A stretch of DNA of 7,847 nt from Bacteroidota bacterium (GTDB lineage: Bacteria > Bacteroidota > Ignavibacteria > Ignavibacteriales > Melioribacteraceae). The notes below the pieces were generated by a model. It was not told the DNA's origin. It was given only the letters and a program-made list of their open reading frames with translations, and ran no database searches. The position numbers and the translations under genes are program-made. The stretch is from assembly GCA_023447335.1 (NCBI GenBank), contig JAEXOD010000077.1, positions 1-7,847 of the forward strand, written 5' to 3'. This document shows positions 1-6,196 of the stretch, in pieces; positions within the stretch are counted from its first letter, which is position 1, and every line of letters begins with the position of its first letter.

Positions 1-5
1 ATTTC

Positions 6-18
6 GACCCTCCGGGTC
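6..18. repeat. Small GC-rich hairpin (GACCC-TCC-GGGTC)
   Basis: A perfect 5-bp stem, GACCC/GGGTC, with a 3-base loop stands out in AT-rich surroundings. It could be the end of a terminator for a gene to the left or part of a REP-like intergenic repeat. No clean T-run follows (TAATTTAAG), so a rho-independent terminator on the + strand is not well supported. On the opposite strand the stem would be followed by GAAAT, which is also not a T-run. Confidence 0.4.
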
Positions 19-137
19 TAATTTAAGTATTTGGTTTTAAGTTTATAATAAATATCGAATAAGCAACTAAAAACAAATTGTTATAAAAACAATAGGGGAT
101 ATTGAAAATTAAACATTCAACATTCAAAATTAGTTTT

Positions 138-176
138 TTCCTGTTAATCCTTCTTTTATCCTGCAAATCCTGGTTC
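138..176. repeat. Intergenic 'aatcctg' stutter repeat
   Basis: The stretch reads as three related units (TTCCTGTTAATCC, TTATCCTGCAA, ATCCTGGTTC). As I recall, repeats of the type 'cctgttaatccttta-atcctg' are common intergenic debris in Bacteroidota and relatives, which is one reason for the tentative taxonomic placement. No function is apparent. Confidence 0.45.
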
Positions 177-201
177 AAAAACACAAAAATCATAGTTAAA
201 A

Positions 202-265
202 CACTGATTCACTGTATCACTTTATCACCGTATCACTATTTCACTGTTCCACCGTTCCACTTTTC
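202..265. repeat. Imperfect tandem repeat, eight units of 8 bp, each starting CAC
   Basis: Eight consecutive octamers keep perfect register: CACTGATT, CACTGTAT, CACTTTAT, CACCGTAT, CACTATTT, CACTGTTC, CACCGTTC, CACTTTTC. A ninth CAC at 266-268 then runs into A-rich sequence. The first three bases are invariant and the fourth is always T or C. The first five units end in T and the last three end in TTC, as if two sub-arrays had been amplified. It lies 65 bp upstream of the regulator's operator, so it could be a minisatellite or a site array, but no function can be read from it. Confidence 0.8.
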
Positions 266-329
266 CACAAAAAAAATTATTTACTTAAACGATTTAGCTT
301 GCATAATCAAAAAATTATTTTTATTTTTG

Positions 330-351
330 TGTATAATGTATACATAATACA
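330..351. promoter_or_regulatory. Candidate operator: 22-bp near-perfect palindrome overlapping a -10 box
   Basis: The dyad is centred between 340 and 341 on ATGTATACAT. Ten of eleven base pairs match across 330-351; only the 335/346 pair fails. A TATAAT hexamer (332-337) lies within the left arm, and the regulator's ATG follows at 360. FCD-type GntR proteins bind short palindromes, often of the TTGTATACAA kind, and often repress their own operons. I infer autoregulation and control of the downstream genes. No convincing -35 hexamer was found at the usual spacing, so the promoter part is weaker than the palindrome. Confidence 0.65.
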
Positions 352-359
352 GTGTTCGT

Positions 360-1049
360 ATGATATCAGATGTTTTTCAGATTGAGATTGAAGAAGTAAA
401 ATTACTACGCGATAAAATTGCGGGTAAAATACGTGATGCTATAGTAGAAGGTAAAATTAAACCGGGTGAAAGATTAATGGAACCCGAAGTTGCCAAACTA
501 CTTGGTGTTAGCCGTACCCCTTTGCGTGAAGCTTTTTTGCAATTAGAATCTGAAGGTTTTATGGTGGTTACACCTCGCAAAGGAGCAGTTGTTAGCGAAC
601 TATCTGTTAGAGATGCCGAAGATACTTATATTATTAAAAGTCAGCTTGAAGCTTTAGCCGCTAAACTAAGCGTTGAAAATGCCGATAAACAATTAATAGC
701 CGAACTTGAAAATTTAAACGATAAAATGGAAGCGGTTACCGAATCTTCTAAAAAAGATTACAAGCTGTTTTTAACACTTAATGCAGAATTTCATAGACTT
801 TTAACCGAAACATGCGGTAACGAAAAACTTATTAAATATATCAACTTATTACGTAAACAAACATTAAGATATAACTTTATATATTTATCAATCTTATCAC
901 ACTTTAAGCAATCGGTAGATGAACACAAAGAAATTATTGAATCTATAAAGAATAGAGATATAATAGCAGTTGAAGTGTTGGTAAAAAATCACGGTAATGC
1001 TGCTAAAATTGCAATTTGCGATTTTATGAAAAAAAAATTGTCTAACTAA
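360..1049 (+). CDS. GntR-family transcriptional regulator, FadR/FCD subfamily
   Basis: The protein has 229 residues, a normal length for FCD-type GntR regulators. The N-terminal winged helix-turn-helix spans about residues 12-80, with the family signature around 'GKIKPGERLMEPEVAKLLGV' (31-50) and 'SRTPLREAFLQLESEGFM' (51-68), followed by the wing 'TPRKGAVV'. The all-helical FCD ligand domain covers about 85-225. It carries three histidines at the usual metal-ligand places: H145 in NAEFHRLL, H189 in DEHKEII and H211 in KNHGNA. Such domains sense organic or amino acids, often through a bound metal. The start at 360 sits 8 bases after a strong palindrome that overlaps a TATAAT box. There is little Shine-Dalgarno signal. 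The gene heads the block and ends 23 bp before the dehydrogenase gene. I infer that it is the dedicated regulator of the catabolic genes that follow; the ligand is unknown. Confidence 0.92.
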   Translation: MISDVFQIEIEEVKLLRDKIAGKIRDAIVEGKIKPGERLMEPEVAKLLGVSRTPLREAFLQLESEGFMVVTPRKGAVVSELSVRDAEDTYIIKSQLEALAAKLSVENADKQLIAELENLNDKMEAVTESSKKDYKLFLTLNAEFHRLLTETCGNEKLIKYINLLRKQTLRYNFIYLSILSHFKQSVDEHKEIIESIKNRDIIAVEVLVKNHGNAAKIAICDFMKKKLSN

Positions 1050-1072
1050 TTTAAATATAAATTGGGATATAT

Positions 1073-1996
1073 ATGGAAAAGATTAAAGTAGCAATTGTAG
1101 GTTTAGGAAATGTTGGTTTTGGTGTTTTAGATGCTGTGCTTAACGAGCCGGATATGGATTTAATAGGAATTGTAGATTTATTATCTAAAGAAGAATTAAA
1201 ACTTAAAGTACCGGCTAATCGTTGCTCTGTACTTGATAGCATTAAATTTGTTAATAATATTGACGAATTAGGAAAAATTGACGTTGCTATTGTTAGCTCG
1301 CCGAGTCGTATGGTTAAAGATATAGTAAGTAATTTACTGAAAAAAGGAATTAATACGGTTGATAGTTTTGATATTCATACAGAAATTACTGCTTTAAGAC
1401 GCGAGTTAAATGTTGTTGCTAAAGAACATAATGCTGTTTCAATAATTTCTGCAGGATGGGATCCGGGTATCGATTCTGTTGTACGCGGTTTGTTTTTGGC
1501 AATGGCTCCTAAAGGTATTACTTTTACAAATTTTGGTCCCGGTATGTCTATGGGGCATACTTGTGCCGTGAAAGTTATTGAAGGAGTTAAAAATGCTTTA
1601 TCCGTTACCGTTCCGGTTGGAATGGGGGTTCATAGAAGAATGGTTTATGTTGAAATTGAACATAACGTAAAATTTGAAGATGTTGAAAAAGCAATTAAAA
1701 CAGATCCTTATTTTATAAAAGATGAAACTTATGTTTATAAAGTAGATAATGTTAATAATTTAATAGATATGGGACACGGCGTTTTGATGGAGCGTAAAGG
1801 TGTTAGCGGTGTTACCCAAAATCAGATGATGAAGTTTGAACTTAGAATAAATAATCCCGCTTTAACGGCTCAAATTATGGTTAGCAGTGCTCGTGCCGCC
1901 GTTAAACAAAAACCGGGATGTTATACGTTAATTGAATTGCCGGTTATCGACTTTTTGCACGGGGAGTTAGAAGATTTTGTAACAAAATTAGTTTAA
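1073..1996 (+). CDS. ddh: Type II meso-diaminopimelate dehydrogenase-like D-amino-acid dehydrogenase
   Basis: The protein has 307 residues. An N-terminal Rossmann fold opens with VAIVGLGNVG (7-15, GxGxxG type), for NADP(H). The family signatures follow in order: VDSFDIH (96-102), SAGWDPG (126-132), NFGPGMSMGH (153-162), VTVP (178-181), VHRRMVYVE (186-194), MGHGV (233-237) and RINNPALTAQ (258-267). By recalled comparison with the Corynebacterium enzyme, the residues contacting diaminopimelate appear kept: D100, W129, D130, T179, R188/R189 and H235. The roughly 16-residue insertion before the RR motif of the Corynebacterium enzyme is absent. This matches the Symbiobacterium thermophilum (type II) form, which also aminates 2-keto acids to D-amino acids. 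The family catalyses reversible NADP-dependent oxidative deamination at a D-carbon. Placed in a B12-mutase cluster, a catabolic role on another diamino or D-amino acid is as likely as lysine biosynthesis. The start at 1073 follows a GGGA motif. Confidence 0.88.
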   Translation: MEKIKVAIVGLGNVGFGVLDAVLNEPDMDLIGIVDLLSKEELKLKVPANRCSVLDSIKFVNNIDELGKIDVAIVSSPSRMVKDIVSNLLKKGINTVDSFDIHTEITALRRELNVVAKEHNAVSIISAGWDPGIDSVVRGLFLAMAPKGITFTNFGPGMSMGHTCAVKVIEGVKNALSVTVPVGMGVHRRMVYVEIEHNVKFEDVEKAIKTDPYFIKDETYVYKVDNVNNLIDMGHGVLMERKGVSGVTQNQMMKFELRINNPALTAQIMVSSARAAVKQKPGCYTLIELPVIDFLHGELEDFVTKLV

Positions 1997-1997
1997 G

Positions 1998-2447
1998 ATG
2001 AGTGAGTATATGGCTGATCCTTACGCAAAAAATTTGATTAAAAACGATTTTTATTACAGCAAAATTGAGATGACCGGCAAATTTGTAGTTGTTTTAGACG
2101 GTAAGCTTGAAAACAGAGGTTTGGAATTAATTAAACCGATTAGCCGAGTTTTTACCAAAGGAACAATTATTGAATTAATTGCAACAGATGACGAAGCCGC
2201 TAAACCGGGGAATAAGGTTGATAATATTGCTTATATCGGGTTCTTAGAACTTAATAACGGCGGTGTTGTTATTGCGGGAGACGAGTTAGTTTGGAACGGT
2301 ACCGTAATTGGTAAAATAGCAGGTTTTGACGATACGCATATGCCTAATCATCAAAACACTATTGTTAAAGTTGATGAACGTATTTCCGGGAAAGACCTCG
2401 GAATAAAAATAAATGATGAGTTAATCATCAAAGGATTAAATAATTAA
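1998..2447 (+). CDS. Unrecognised 149-residue beta-rich protein in the mutase cluster
   Basis: I do not recognise this family with confidence. The protein is soluble, has no signal peptide or membrane segment, and alternates hydrophobic and polar residues in a way typical of beta sheets (for example 'KFVVVLDGKLENRGLELI' and 'GVVIAGDELVWNGTVIGKI'). The most distinctive segment is residues 109-121, GFDDTHMPNHQNT, with D111, D112, H114 and H118, which could bind a metal or form an active site (inference). The first ATG begins one base after the dehydrogenase stop. A second ATG at 2010 (residue 5) is an equally possible start. The tight packing between a dehydrogenase and a PLP enzyme suggests a third enzyme, or an enzyme subunit, of the same pathway. 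Its small size beside a larger PLP partner recalls OrtA beside OrtB in ornithine fermentation, but I see no sequence similarity to OrtA. Confidence 0.85.
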   Translation: MSEYMADPYAKNLIKNDFYYSKIEMTGKFVVVLDGKLENRGLELIKPISRVFTKGTIIELIATDDEAAKPGNKVDNIAYIGFLELNNGGVVIAGDELVWNGTVIGKIAGFDDTHMPNHQNTIVKVDERISGKDLGIKINDELIIKGLNN

Positions 2448-2472
2448 TTAAAAAATAAAAACGGAGAAATTA

Positions 2473-3939
2473 ATGGCAGCACCAAAATTTAAATTTCAGA
2501 TGTACAAAAAATTGTATGCCGAAATGTCGCAAATTTATGCTGAAGCTAAAAAAGCAGCCGAATCATTAAATATTCCTGCAGAACTAATAGGAGCTTTTGG
2601 TTTAACAGGTGCTATTTCAGGTTGTCCTTCACCATTAAGACATGATATTGAAGAAGCAATGGCTAAAGAAGCTGTAAAAGTTGTTCCTTTAGCTGTTTAT
2701 GTTGAACAAATTAGAGAAGTTGTTAAAAGTGTTTACGGAGACGATTATGACGTTGCTCCCGTTAATACTTGCGAAGCAGGTCTTTGGGTTACTTTCCAAA
2801 GTTTAGTTACTCCTCCTATGCAAGGCACAGGCGATAACTATAGAGTTAGATATATTGCTCCTTTAGAAAGACATATTCACCACCAAGCATCTTACGGTCG
2901 TCCTTTCCCTCCAAAATATAAAGATATTTTATCTGATAGAGGTAGCACGGCAGGCGAATTAGGATTTTACGGAAAACGTCAAAATAATTTAGATACAGTT
3001 TTAGTTCCTTTAGCAGGCGCAGAGTATCCCGTTCACGGTTTAAAATATGCTTCGGTTCCTTTATTAAAGAACGTAAAAGCTAAAGAATCTGTTGAAGAAT
3101 TAGCAATTGCAGCTAAGAGAAACGAAACTTTGTTAGGTGCTTTTGCTTCTTTAGGTTATGATACAATCGGTTACGGTTACGGCGAAAAAGACGAAAACGG
3201 AACTCCTTTATTATCAAAAGGTATTGCTGAATTAGCTAAAAAATATAATGTACCTTATATTATTGATAACGCTTGGGGTATTCCATTTATCGGTACAAGC
3301 ATTAAAGATGTTGGCGCCGATGTAATGATTTATAGTATGGATAAAGCTACAGGTAGTGCTACCAGCGGTTTAATTATCGGTAAAGAAGAAGTTATGGTTA
3401 ATATTCGTAGAGCTTTGGGTATGCACGGTCAACGTTACGGTGCTACTACTTCCTACGGTAAAGCTGCTTTGGTTACACAAGATCCGGGTAAAGAAGGCTT
3501 AAGCGGTCAATTGGCTGCTCTTAAAGTTTTAAGAGATAACCCCGCTGTTTTAACTAAACCTATTGATACATTATATGATATAGTTGTTGAAGAATTTGCA
3601 AACTTACATCCTAAATTTAAAGACGACTTAATTATTTCTAAATCATATAATAGCGGTACGGTAGAAATTAACTACGAAGATACATGGAAACACGGCGAAA
3701 TGGGTATTCCTATTTTCTCTATCGAAGATATGTATGCTGGTAGTAACTTATTCCAAGACGGTATGAGCCAAATGGGTATTATTCCTACTATTGCTTATGA
3801 TGCTAATATCTTTATTTCTCCGGGATTGGGTACAACAGATAATCACGGTCAATTAATTGAAGAAAGAGCAAGAATGACTGTACGCGGTTTAGTTATGTTA
3901 ATGAATATTGTTTGTAAACATGCAGGCGTTATAGATTAG
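2473..3939 (+). CDS. Fold-type-I PLP-dependent enzyme, SelA-like, substrate unknown
   Basis: The protein has 488 residues. The PLP core is readable. 'PYIIDNAWG' (261-269) supplies the aspartate (D265) that should contact the pyridine nitrogen, and 'DVMIYSMDKATGSATSGLIIG' runs over about 283-303, with K291 as the Schiff-base lysine. The pattern 'S-x-D-K-x-x-G-s-x-x-G-x-I-x-G' is reminiscent of SelA and related lyases. Residues 97-103 ('VNTCEAG') resemble the cofactor-phosphate region. 'GCPSPLRHDIEEAM' (50-63) and the conserved-looking histidine cluster 'RHIHHQASYGRP' (133-144) are distinctive. It is longer than SelA or cysteine desulfurases, with an N-terminal helical extension. The start is well fixed by GGAG six bases upstream. 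It may be a lyase, beta-eliminating or aldolase-type enzyme, or an aminotransferase acting on the product of the dehydrogenase or mutase. I cannot choose among these. A 200-bp gap separates it from the mutase genes. Confidence 0.85.
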   Translation: MAAPKFKFQMYKKLYAEMSQIYAEAKKAAESLNIPAELIGAFGLTGAISGCPSPLRHDIEEAMAKEAVKVVPLAVYVEQIREVVKSVYGDDYDVAPVNTCEAGLWVTFQSLVTPPMQGTGDNYRVRYIAPLERHIHHQASYGRPFPPKYKDILSDRGSTAGELGFYGKRQNNLDTVLVPLAGAEYPVHGLKYASVPLLKNVKAKESVEELAIAAKRNETLLGAFASLGYDTIGYGYGEKDENGTPLLSKGIAELAKKYNVPYIIDNAWGIPFIGTSIKDVGADVMIYSMDKATGSATSGLIIGKEEVMVNIRRALGMHGQRYGATTSYGKAALVTQDPGKEGLSGQLAALKVLRDNPAVLTKPIDTLYDIVVEEFANLHPKFKDDLIISKSYNSGTVEINYEDTWKHGEMGIPIFSIEDMYAGSNLFQDGMSQMGIIPTIAYDANIFISPGLGTTDNHGQLIEERARMTVRGLVMLMNIVCKHAGVID

Positions 3940-3940
3940 T

Positions 3941-3983
3941 GCTAAATGTTAAATGTTTAGTGTTAAATATTGAATAATTAAAA
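3941..3983. repeat. AT-rich stutter ('taaatgtt' type) after the PLP enzyme gene
   Basis: Near-repeats of TAAATGTT/TTAAAT-like words follow directly after the stop codon (gctaaatgttaaatgttta, then gtgttaaatattgaataatt). The motif resembles the reverse complement of the 'attaaacattcaacattc' stretch near 108-126. It looks like the same intergenic class rather than a functional element. Confidence 0.4.
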
Positions 3984-3984
3984 A

Positions 3985-4104
3985 TTCCCTCGCTTATTTT
4001 ATTTGAAGCAGGAAAATGAAATAGATGCTTTTTATTATGATTGTAAATGTTTAGGTTAAGATGGTGTTAGTTATTTCTATTTCAGATAAGTTTAAGCGGG
4101 GGAA
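3985..4104 (+). promoter_or_regulatory. Leader region with nested inverted repeats before the mutase genes
   Basis: Two pairs of arms nest inside the 200-bp gap. The outer pair is TTCCCTCGCTTA (3985-3996) with TAAGCGGGGGAA (4093-4104), 12 positions with one wobble. The inner pair is TGAAATAGA (4017-4025) with TCTATTTCA (4076-4084), 9 exact pairs. If transcribed, the leader could fold into a long interrupted stem. The 3' outer arm contains the GGGGG that would act as ribosome binding site for the ATG at 4109, so folding could hide it (inference). I looked for a cobalamin riboswitch B12 box and did not find one. Confidence 0.45.
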
Positions 4105-4108
4105 ATAT

Positions 4109-4147
4109 ATGGTTAATAAATTTTTTTGCGGACGGCTTAATGGCTAA
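4109..4147 (+). other. Possible 12-codon leader ORF, or frameshifted true start of the next gene
   Basis: ATG at 4109 is preceded at ideal distance by GGGGG (4098-4102) and opens MVNKFFCGRLNG, stopping at 4145-4147 and overlapping the ATG at 4140. Removing one T from the seven-T run at 4121-4127 would join this frame to the downstream gene as MVNKFFADGL-MAKALDKI, giving about 86 residues. It may be a translationally coupled leader peptide, a programmed slip, or an assembly error hiding the real N-terminus. The sequence alone cannot decide. Confidence 0.4.
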
Positions 4148-4370
4148 AGCGTTAGATAAAATAATGGATGCCCTGGATATTGAAACCTATCTTGTTTGCG
4201 AAAGCGAAAAAGAAGGAAAATTATTAGTTCAGCAGCTCGGTGAAGAACTAAATTTGGGTGATTTAGATATTATGTTTGAAGAATATGACGGATACGGAAT
4301 GCGAGTAAGACTACGTAAGTATGTTTATAAGCCCGGTACTAAGTATAATTGGTTAAGTAAGGATGAATAA
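4140..4370 (+). CDS. Small acidic protein, candidate small subunit or partner of the mutase
   Basis: The protein has 76 residues as called, is acidic and soluble, and has an N-terminal helix-like stretch (AKALDKIMDALDIETYLV) and a C-terminal segment rich in Arg, Lys and Tyr (RVRLRKYVYKPGTKYNWL). I do not recognise the family. The next gene begins 3 bp after its stop, and the mutase ribosome binding site (AAGGATGA) lies inside its last codons, so the two are almost certainly co-translated. AdoCbl aminomutases such as OraS-OraE and KamD-KamE pair a small with a large subunit. I infer a similar partner role, without sequence homology. The ATG at 4140 has a poor Shine-Dalgarno, whereas an ATG at 4109 in another frame has a strong one. 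The true N-terminus may therefore be about ten residues longer if one T in the upstream T-run is spurious. Confidence 0.75.
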   Translation: MAKALDKIMDALDIETYLVCESEKEGKLLVQQLGEELNLGDLDIMFEEYDGYGMRVRLRKYVYKPGTKYNWLSKDE

Positions 4371-4373
4371 GTT

Positions 4374-6194
4374 ATGACAACTGATACAAAAACAAAAAAA
4401 ATACTTTGCGTTCCGTTAGACCCTGTACACGATGTTGGAATAAAGTTAATTCGCAATGCCTTAGATAAATATGGTTATGACACAACATTGCTTGCCCCCG
4501 ATCTTTCAATGGAAGCTATTGTGAAATTTGCGGTTAAAGATGATTATGATTACATTTTAGTTAGTAGAACTTTAGGTTATGGTGTAGCTGAATTACTTGC
4601 ACGATTTAATGATTTATTAGATGCAGCCGGTGTTAGAGAAAAATCTAAAATTGCAATAGGCGGTAAACCTATTACCCCCGAATTAGCTGCTGAACTAGGT
4701 TTTGACAAAGGTTTTGGTGCCCAATCCACTATTGAAGAAGTTATTGCTTATATTGAAGGGAAAGAATTTACGATTTCTGCTGTCGGTTTACAAAGAGAGA
4801 AAGGAATTATTACTAAAAGTTACTCCTATAATTTTGTAAATAAGGAAATAGGCGAACTCTTAGACAGTATTTCGAACAAGTTGATTAAATATGCCGATAA
4901 AAGGACCTCGAATGCTATAGAAAGAGCGAAGATTAAGGAAGACATTATTACTGAACGTGATAGCAATAAACGTGAATTTCTTAAACAAAAATATGCAGAA
5001 CTTTGCGATAGAGTAATAGTTGATGCTAATGATAAAAAATTATACCCTAAAGGTGTAAGAAATGTTACAGAAACCGAACTTTTAGATTTGAAACGATTTA
5101 TTAACGATAACCAACCGGTATTTCCGGTAAAAATTCAACATAACGATAACCAACCTTTGGTTTTTAAGTTTTTAGGAAGCGGTTGTCCTACGATGGATAT
5201 TATTCACGGTAAAGTTTGCGAACGATGGGGAATAAACGGATTTTTGTTGATTAACCCTAGTTGGGAAGCTCGTTATGAAGGTTTGATTGAAGGTTATCTT
5301 ACACATGAAAACGATGGTACTATTACTTCTTTTGAAAATATTAAACTAGTGCGGGAGTCATTACACCCGTCCACTTTATTAACTGTTAGAGCACACAGAG
5401 GTTTAAATACTCCCGAAACTGTTTTATTGGCAGGTTTGGCTGGTGCAGATTTAGCTAAAATTAATTTGGTTTACGGTAGCTTGGGTGCAGGTACTGACCC
5501 GAGCCGTTTAGCAGTTGACGGCATAGAAGCAATTAAACTTGCTGCCAGATTTAATATGCCGTTTGATATACCCGGAAATGATGAATTAAGCGGCGTTCCT
5601 GCCTTTAAATCACTTGCCGGTCAATTGATTAATGTTATGGTCGGTTATAAATTAGGTGCTAAACCTATATTAAAACCACTTTTCTGCTTGGGTCCGCATA
5701 TTGTAATTAACGGACAAATGAACAAAAATTATGTAGATTTTAACGCCGCAAAAATTAATGCGTTACGTGCCATTGTTGATGCTCCTATTTGGCCCGGCGA
5801 GCCAATTGCATTTATGACTCAATCCGAAGAAAGAGTACAAAGTGCAAATGCTACATCTTACCATGCAGCTTTAGCTGCAACACTTGGTGTAGATGCTATT
5901 ACTATCGCTTCGACCGATGAAGCTTATTCAAGAGGTCCTATTTGTGTAACTTCCAGAATAGATAATATTCGTGCCGTAACCGATGCATTTAAATTTGTTG
6001 GAAACAGTAAATTTGAAACTACAGAGCAATGTGATTTTTACACAGAAGATTTAGTAAAGAAAATTAAAGAAGTACTTGTTGAAGTTAATAGCAAACCCGA
6101 TTTACCCGAAGCTATTAACGCAGGTTTACTTGGTAATGAAGATGACGGTGCCTACCCCGGTAAGTTTGGTAAAGATTCCGTTAGGCTTGTTTAA
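4374..6194 (+). CDS. Cobalamin-dependent mutase-like protein: fused B12-binding domain and glutamate-mutase-E-like barrel
   Basis: The protein has 606 residues. Residues 8-130 form a B12-binding Rossmann domain: 'LDPVHDVGIKLIRNAL' (15-30) provides the cobalt-ligating H19 and G22, 'SRTLGYG' (64-70) the second loop, and 'IAIGGKPIT' (93-101) the GG loop. A charged, probably helical linker spans about 155-240. Residues about 245-545 resemble the TIM barrel of glutamate mutase subunit E: 'VKIQHND' (252-258), 'TVRAHRGLNTPETVLLAGLAG' (about 337-357), 'KINLVYGSLGAGTDP' (362-376), then 'FCLGPHIVING' (437-447). Glutamate mutase normally splits these parts into GlmS and GlmE; here they are fused in S-E order. 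The Asp of the usual DxHxxG motif is displaced by one residue (DxxHxxG). The position of the substrate-binding Arg in GlmE's ARHGTPD appears to be Gln256. The protein therefore probably acts on something other than glutamate. It would catalyse a radical carbon-skeleton or amino shift with adenosylcobalamin in the cytoplasm. The reaction is not determined. Confidence 0.82.
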   Translation: MTTDTKTKKILCVPLDPVHDVGIKLIRNALDKYGYDTTLLAPDLSMEAIVKFAVKDDYDYILVSRTLGYGVAELLARFNDLLDAAGVREKSKIAIGGKPITPELAAELGFDKGFGAQSTIEEVIAYIEGKEFTISAVGLQREKGIITKSYSYNFVNKEIGELLDSISNKLIKYADKRTSNAIERAKIKEDIITERDSNKREFLKQKYAELCDRVIVDANDKKLYPKGVRNVTETELLDLKRFINDNQPVFPVKIQHNDNQPLVFKFLGSGCPTMDIIHGKVCERWGINGFLLINPSWEARYEGLIEGYLTHENDGTITSFENIKLVRESLHPSTLLTVRAHRGLNTPETVLLAGLAGADLAKINLVYGSLGAGTDPSRLAVDGIEAIKLAARFNMPFDIPGNDELSGVPAFKSLAGQLINVMVGYKLGAKPILKPLFCLGPHIVINGQMNKNYVDFNAAKINALRAIVDAPIWPGEPIAFMTQSEERVQSANATSYHAALAATLGVDAITIASTDEAYSRGPICVTSRIDNIRAVTDAFKFVGNSKFETTEQCDFYTEDLVKKIKEVLVEVNSKPDLPEAINAGLLGNEDDGAYPGKFGKDSVRLV

Positions 6195-6196
6195 TA

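Larger units (their letters stand above)
1..359. other. Non-coding region upstream of the regulator, rich in short repeats
   Basis: I see no credible gene here. The only ORF of any length (102-347, + strand) runs through an octamer tandem repeat and stuttering AT-rich motifs, has no ribosome binding site and translates to low-complexity sequence. The region holds a small GC-rich hairpin near the left edge, 'attcaacattcaaaatta'-type stuttering (about 105-131), an 'aatcctg' repeat, an eight-unit octamer tandem repeat, and the palindromic control site of the downstream regulator. These are listed separately. Similar degenerate stutters recur between 3941 and 3983, so they look like a genome-wide intergenic class (inference). 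Confidence 0.7.

Noticed and set aside
6..18. Rho-independent terminator of an upstream gene
   Set aside because: The stem is only 5 bp and no T-run follows on either strand.
102..347. 81-residue + strand ORF
   Set aside because: It runs through stutter repeats and the octamer tandem repeat, ends inside the operator palindrome, has no ribosome site and gives low-complexity protein.
1073..1996. Ord or Kdd type diamino-acid dehydrogenase (2,4-diaminopentanoate or 3,5-diaminohexanoate)
   Set aside because: The ordered motifs GWDPG, FGPGMSMGH and NNPALTAQ are those of the DAPDH family, and the length of 307 is shorter than Ord or Kdd.
3940..4139. Cobalamin riboswitch before the mutase genes
   Set aside because: I expected one by context, but found no CCACTG-type B12 box or the usual ordered core. 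The GGGGGAAATATATGGT string only superficially resembles part of it and lies too near the coding start.
4374..6194. Ornithine or lysine aminomutase large subunit (OraE/KamE)
   Set aside because: The B12 domain is N-terminal, the barrel resembles GlmE, and I saw no PLP-lysine motif as expected for these aminomutases.
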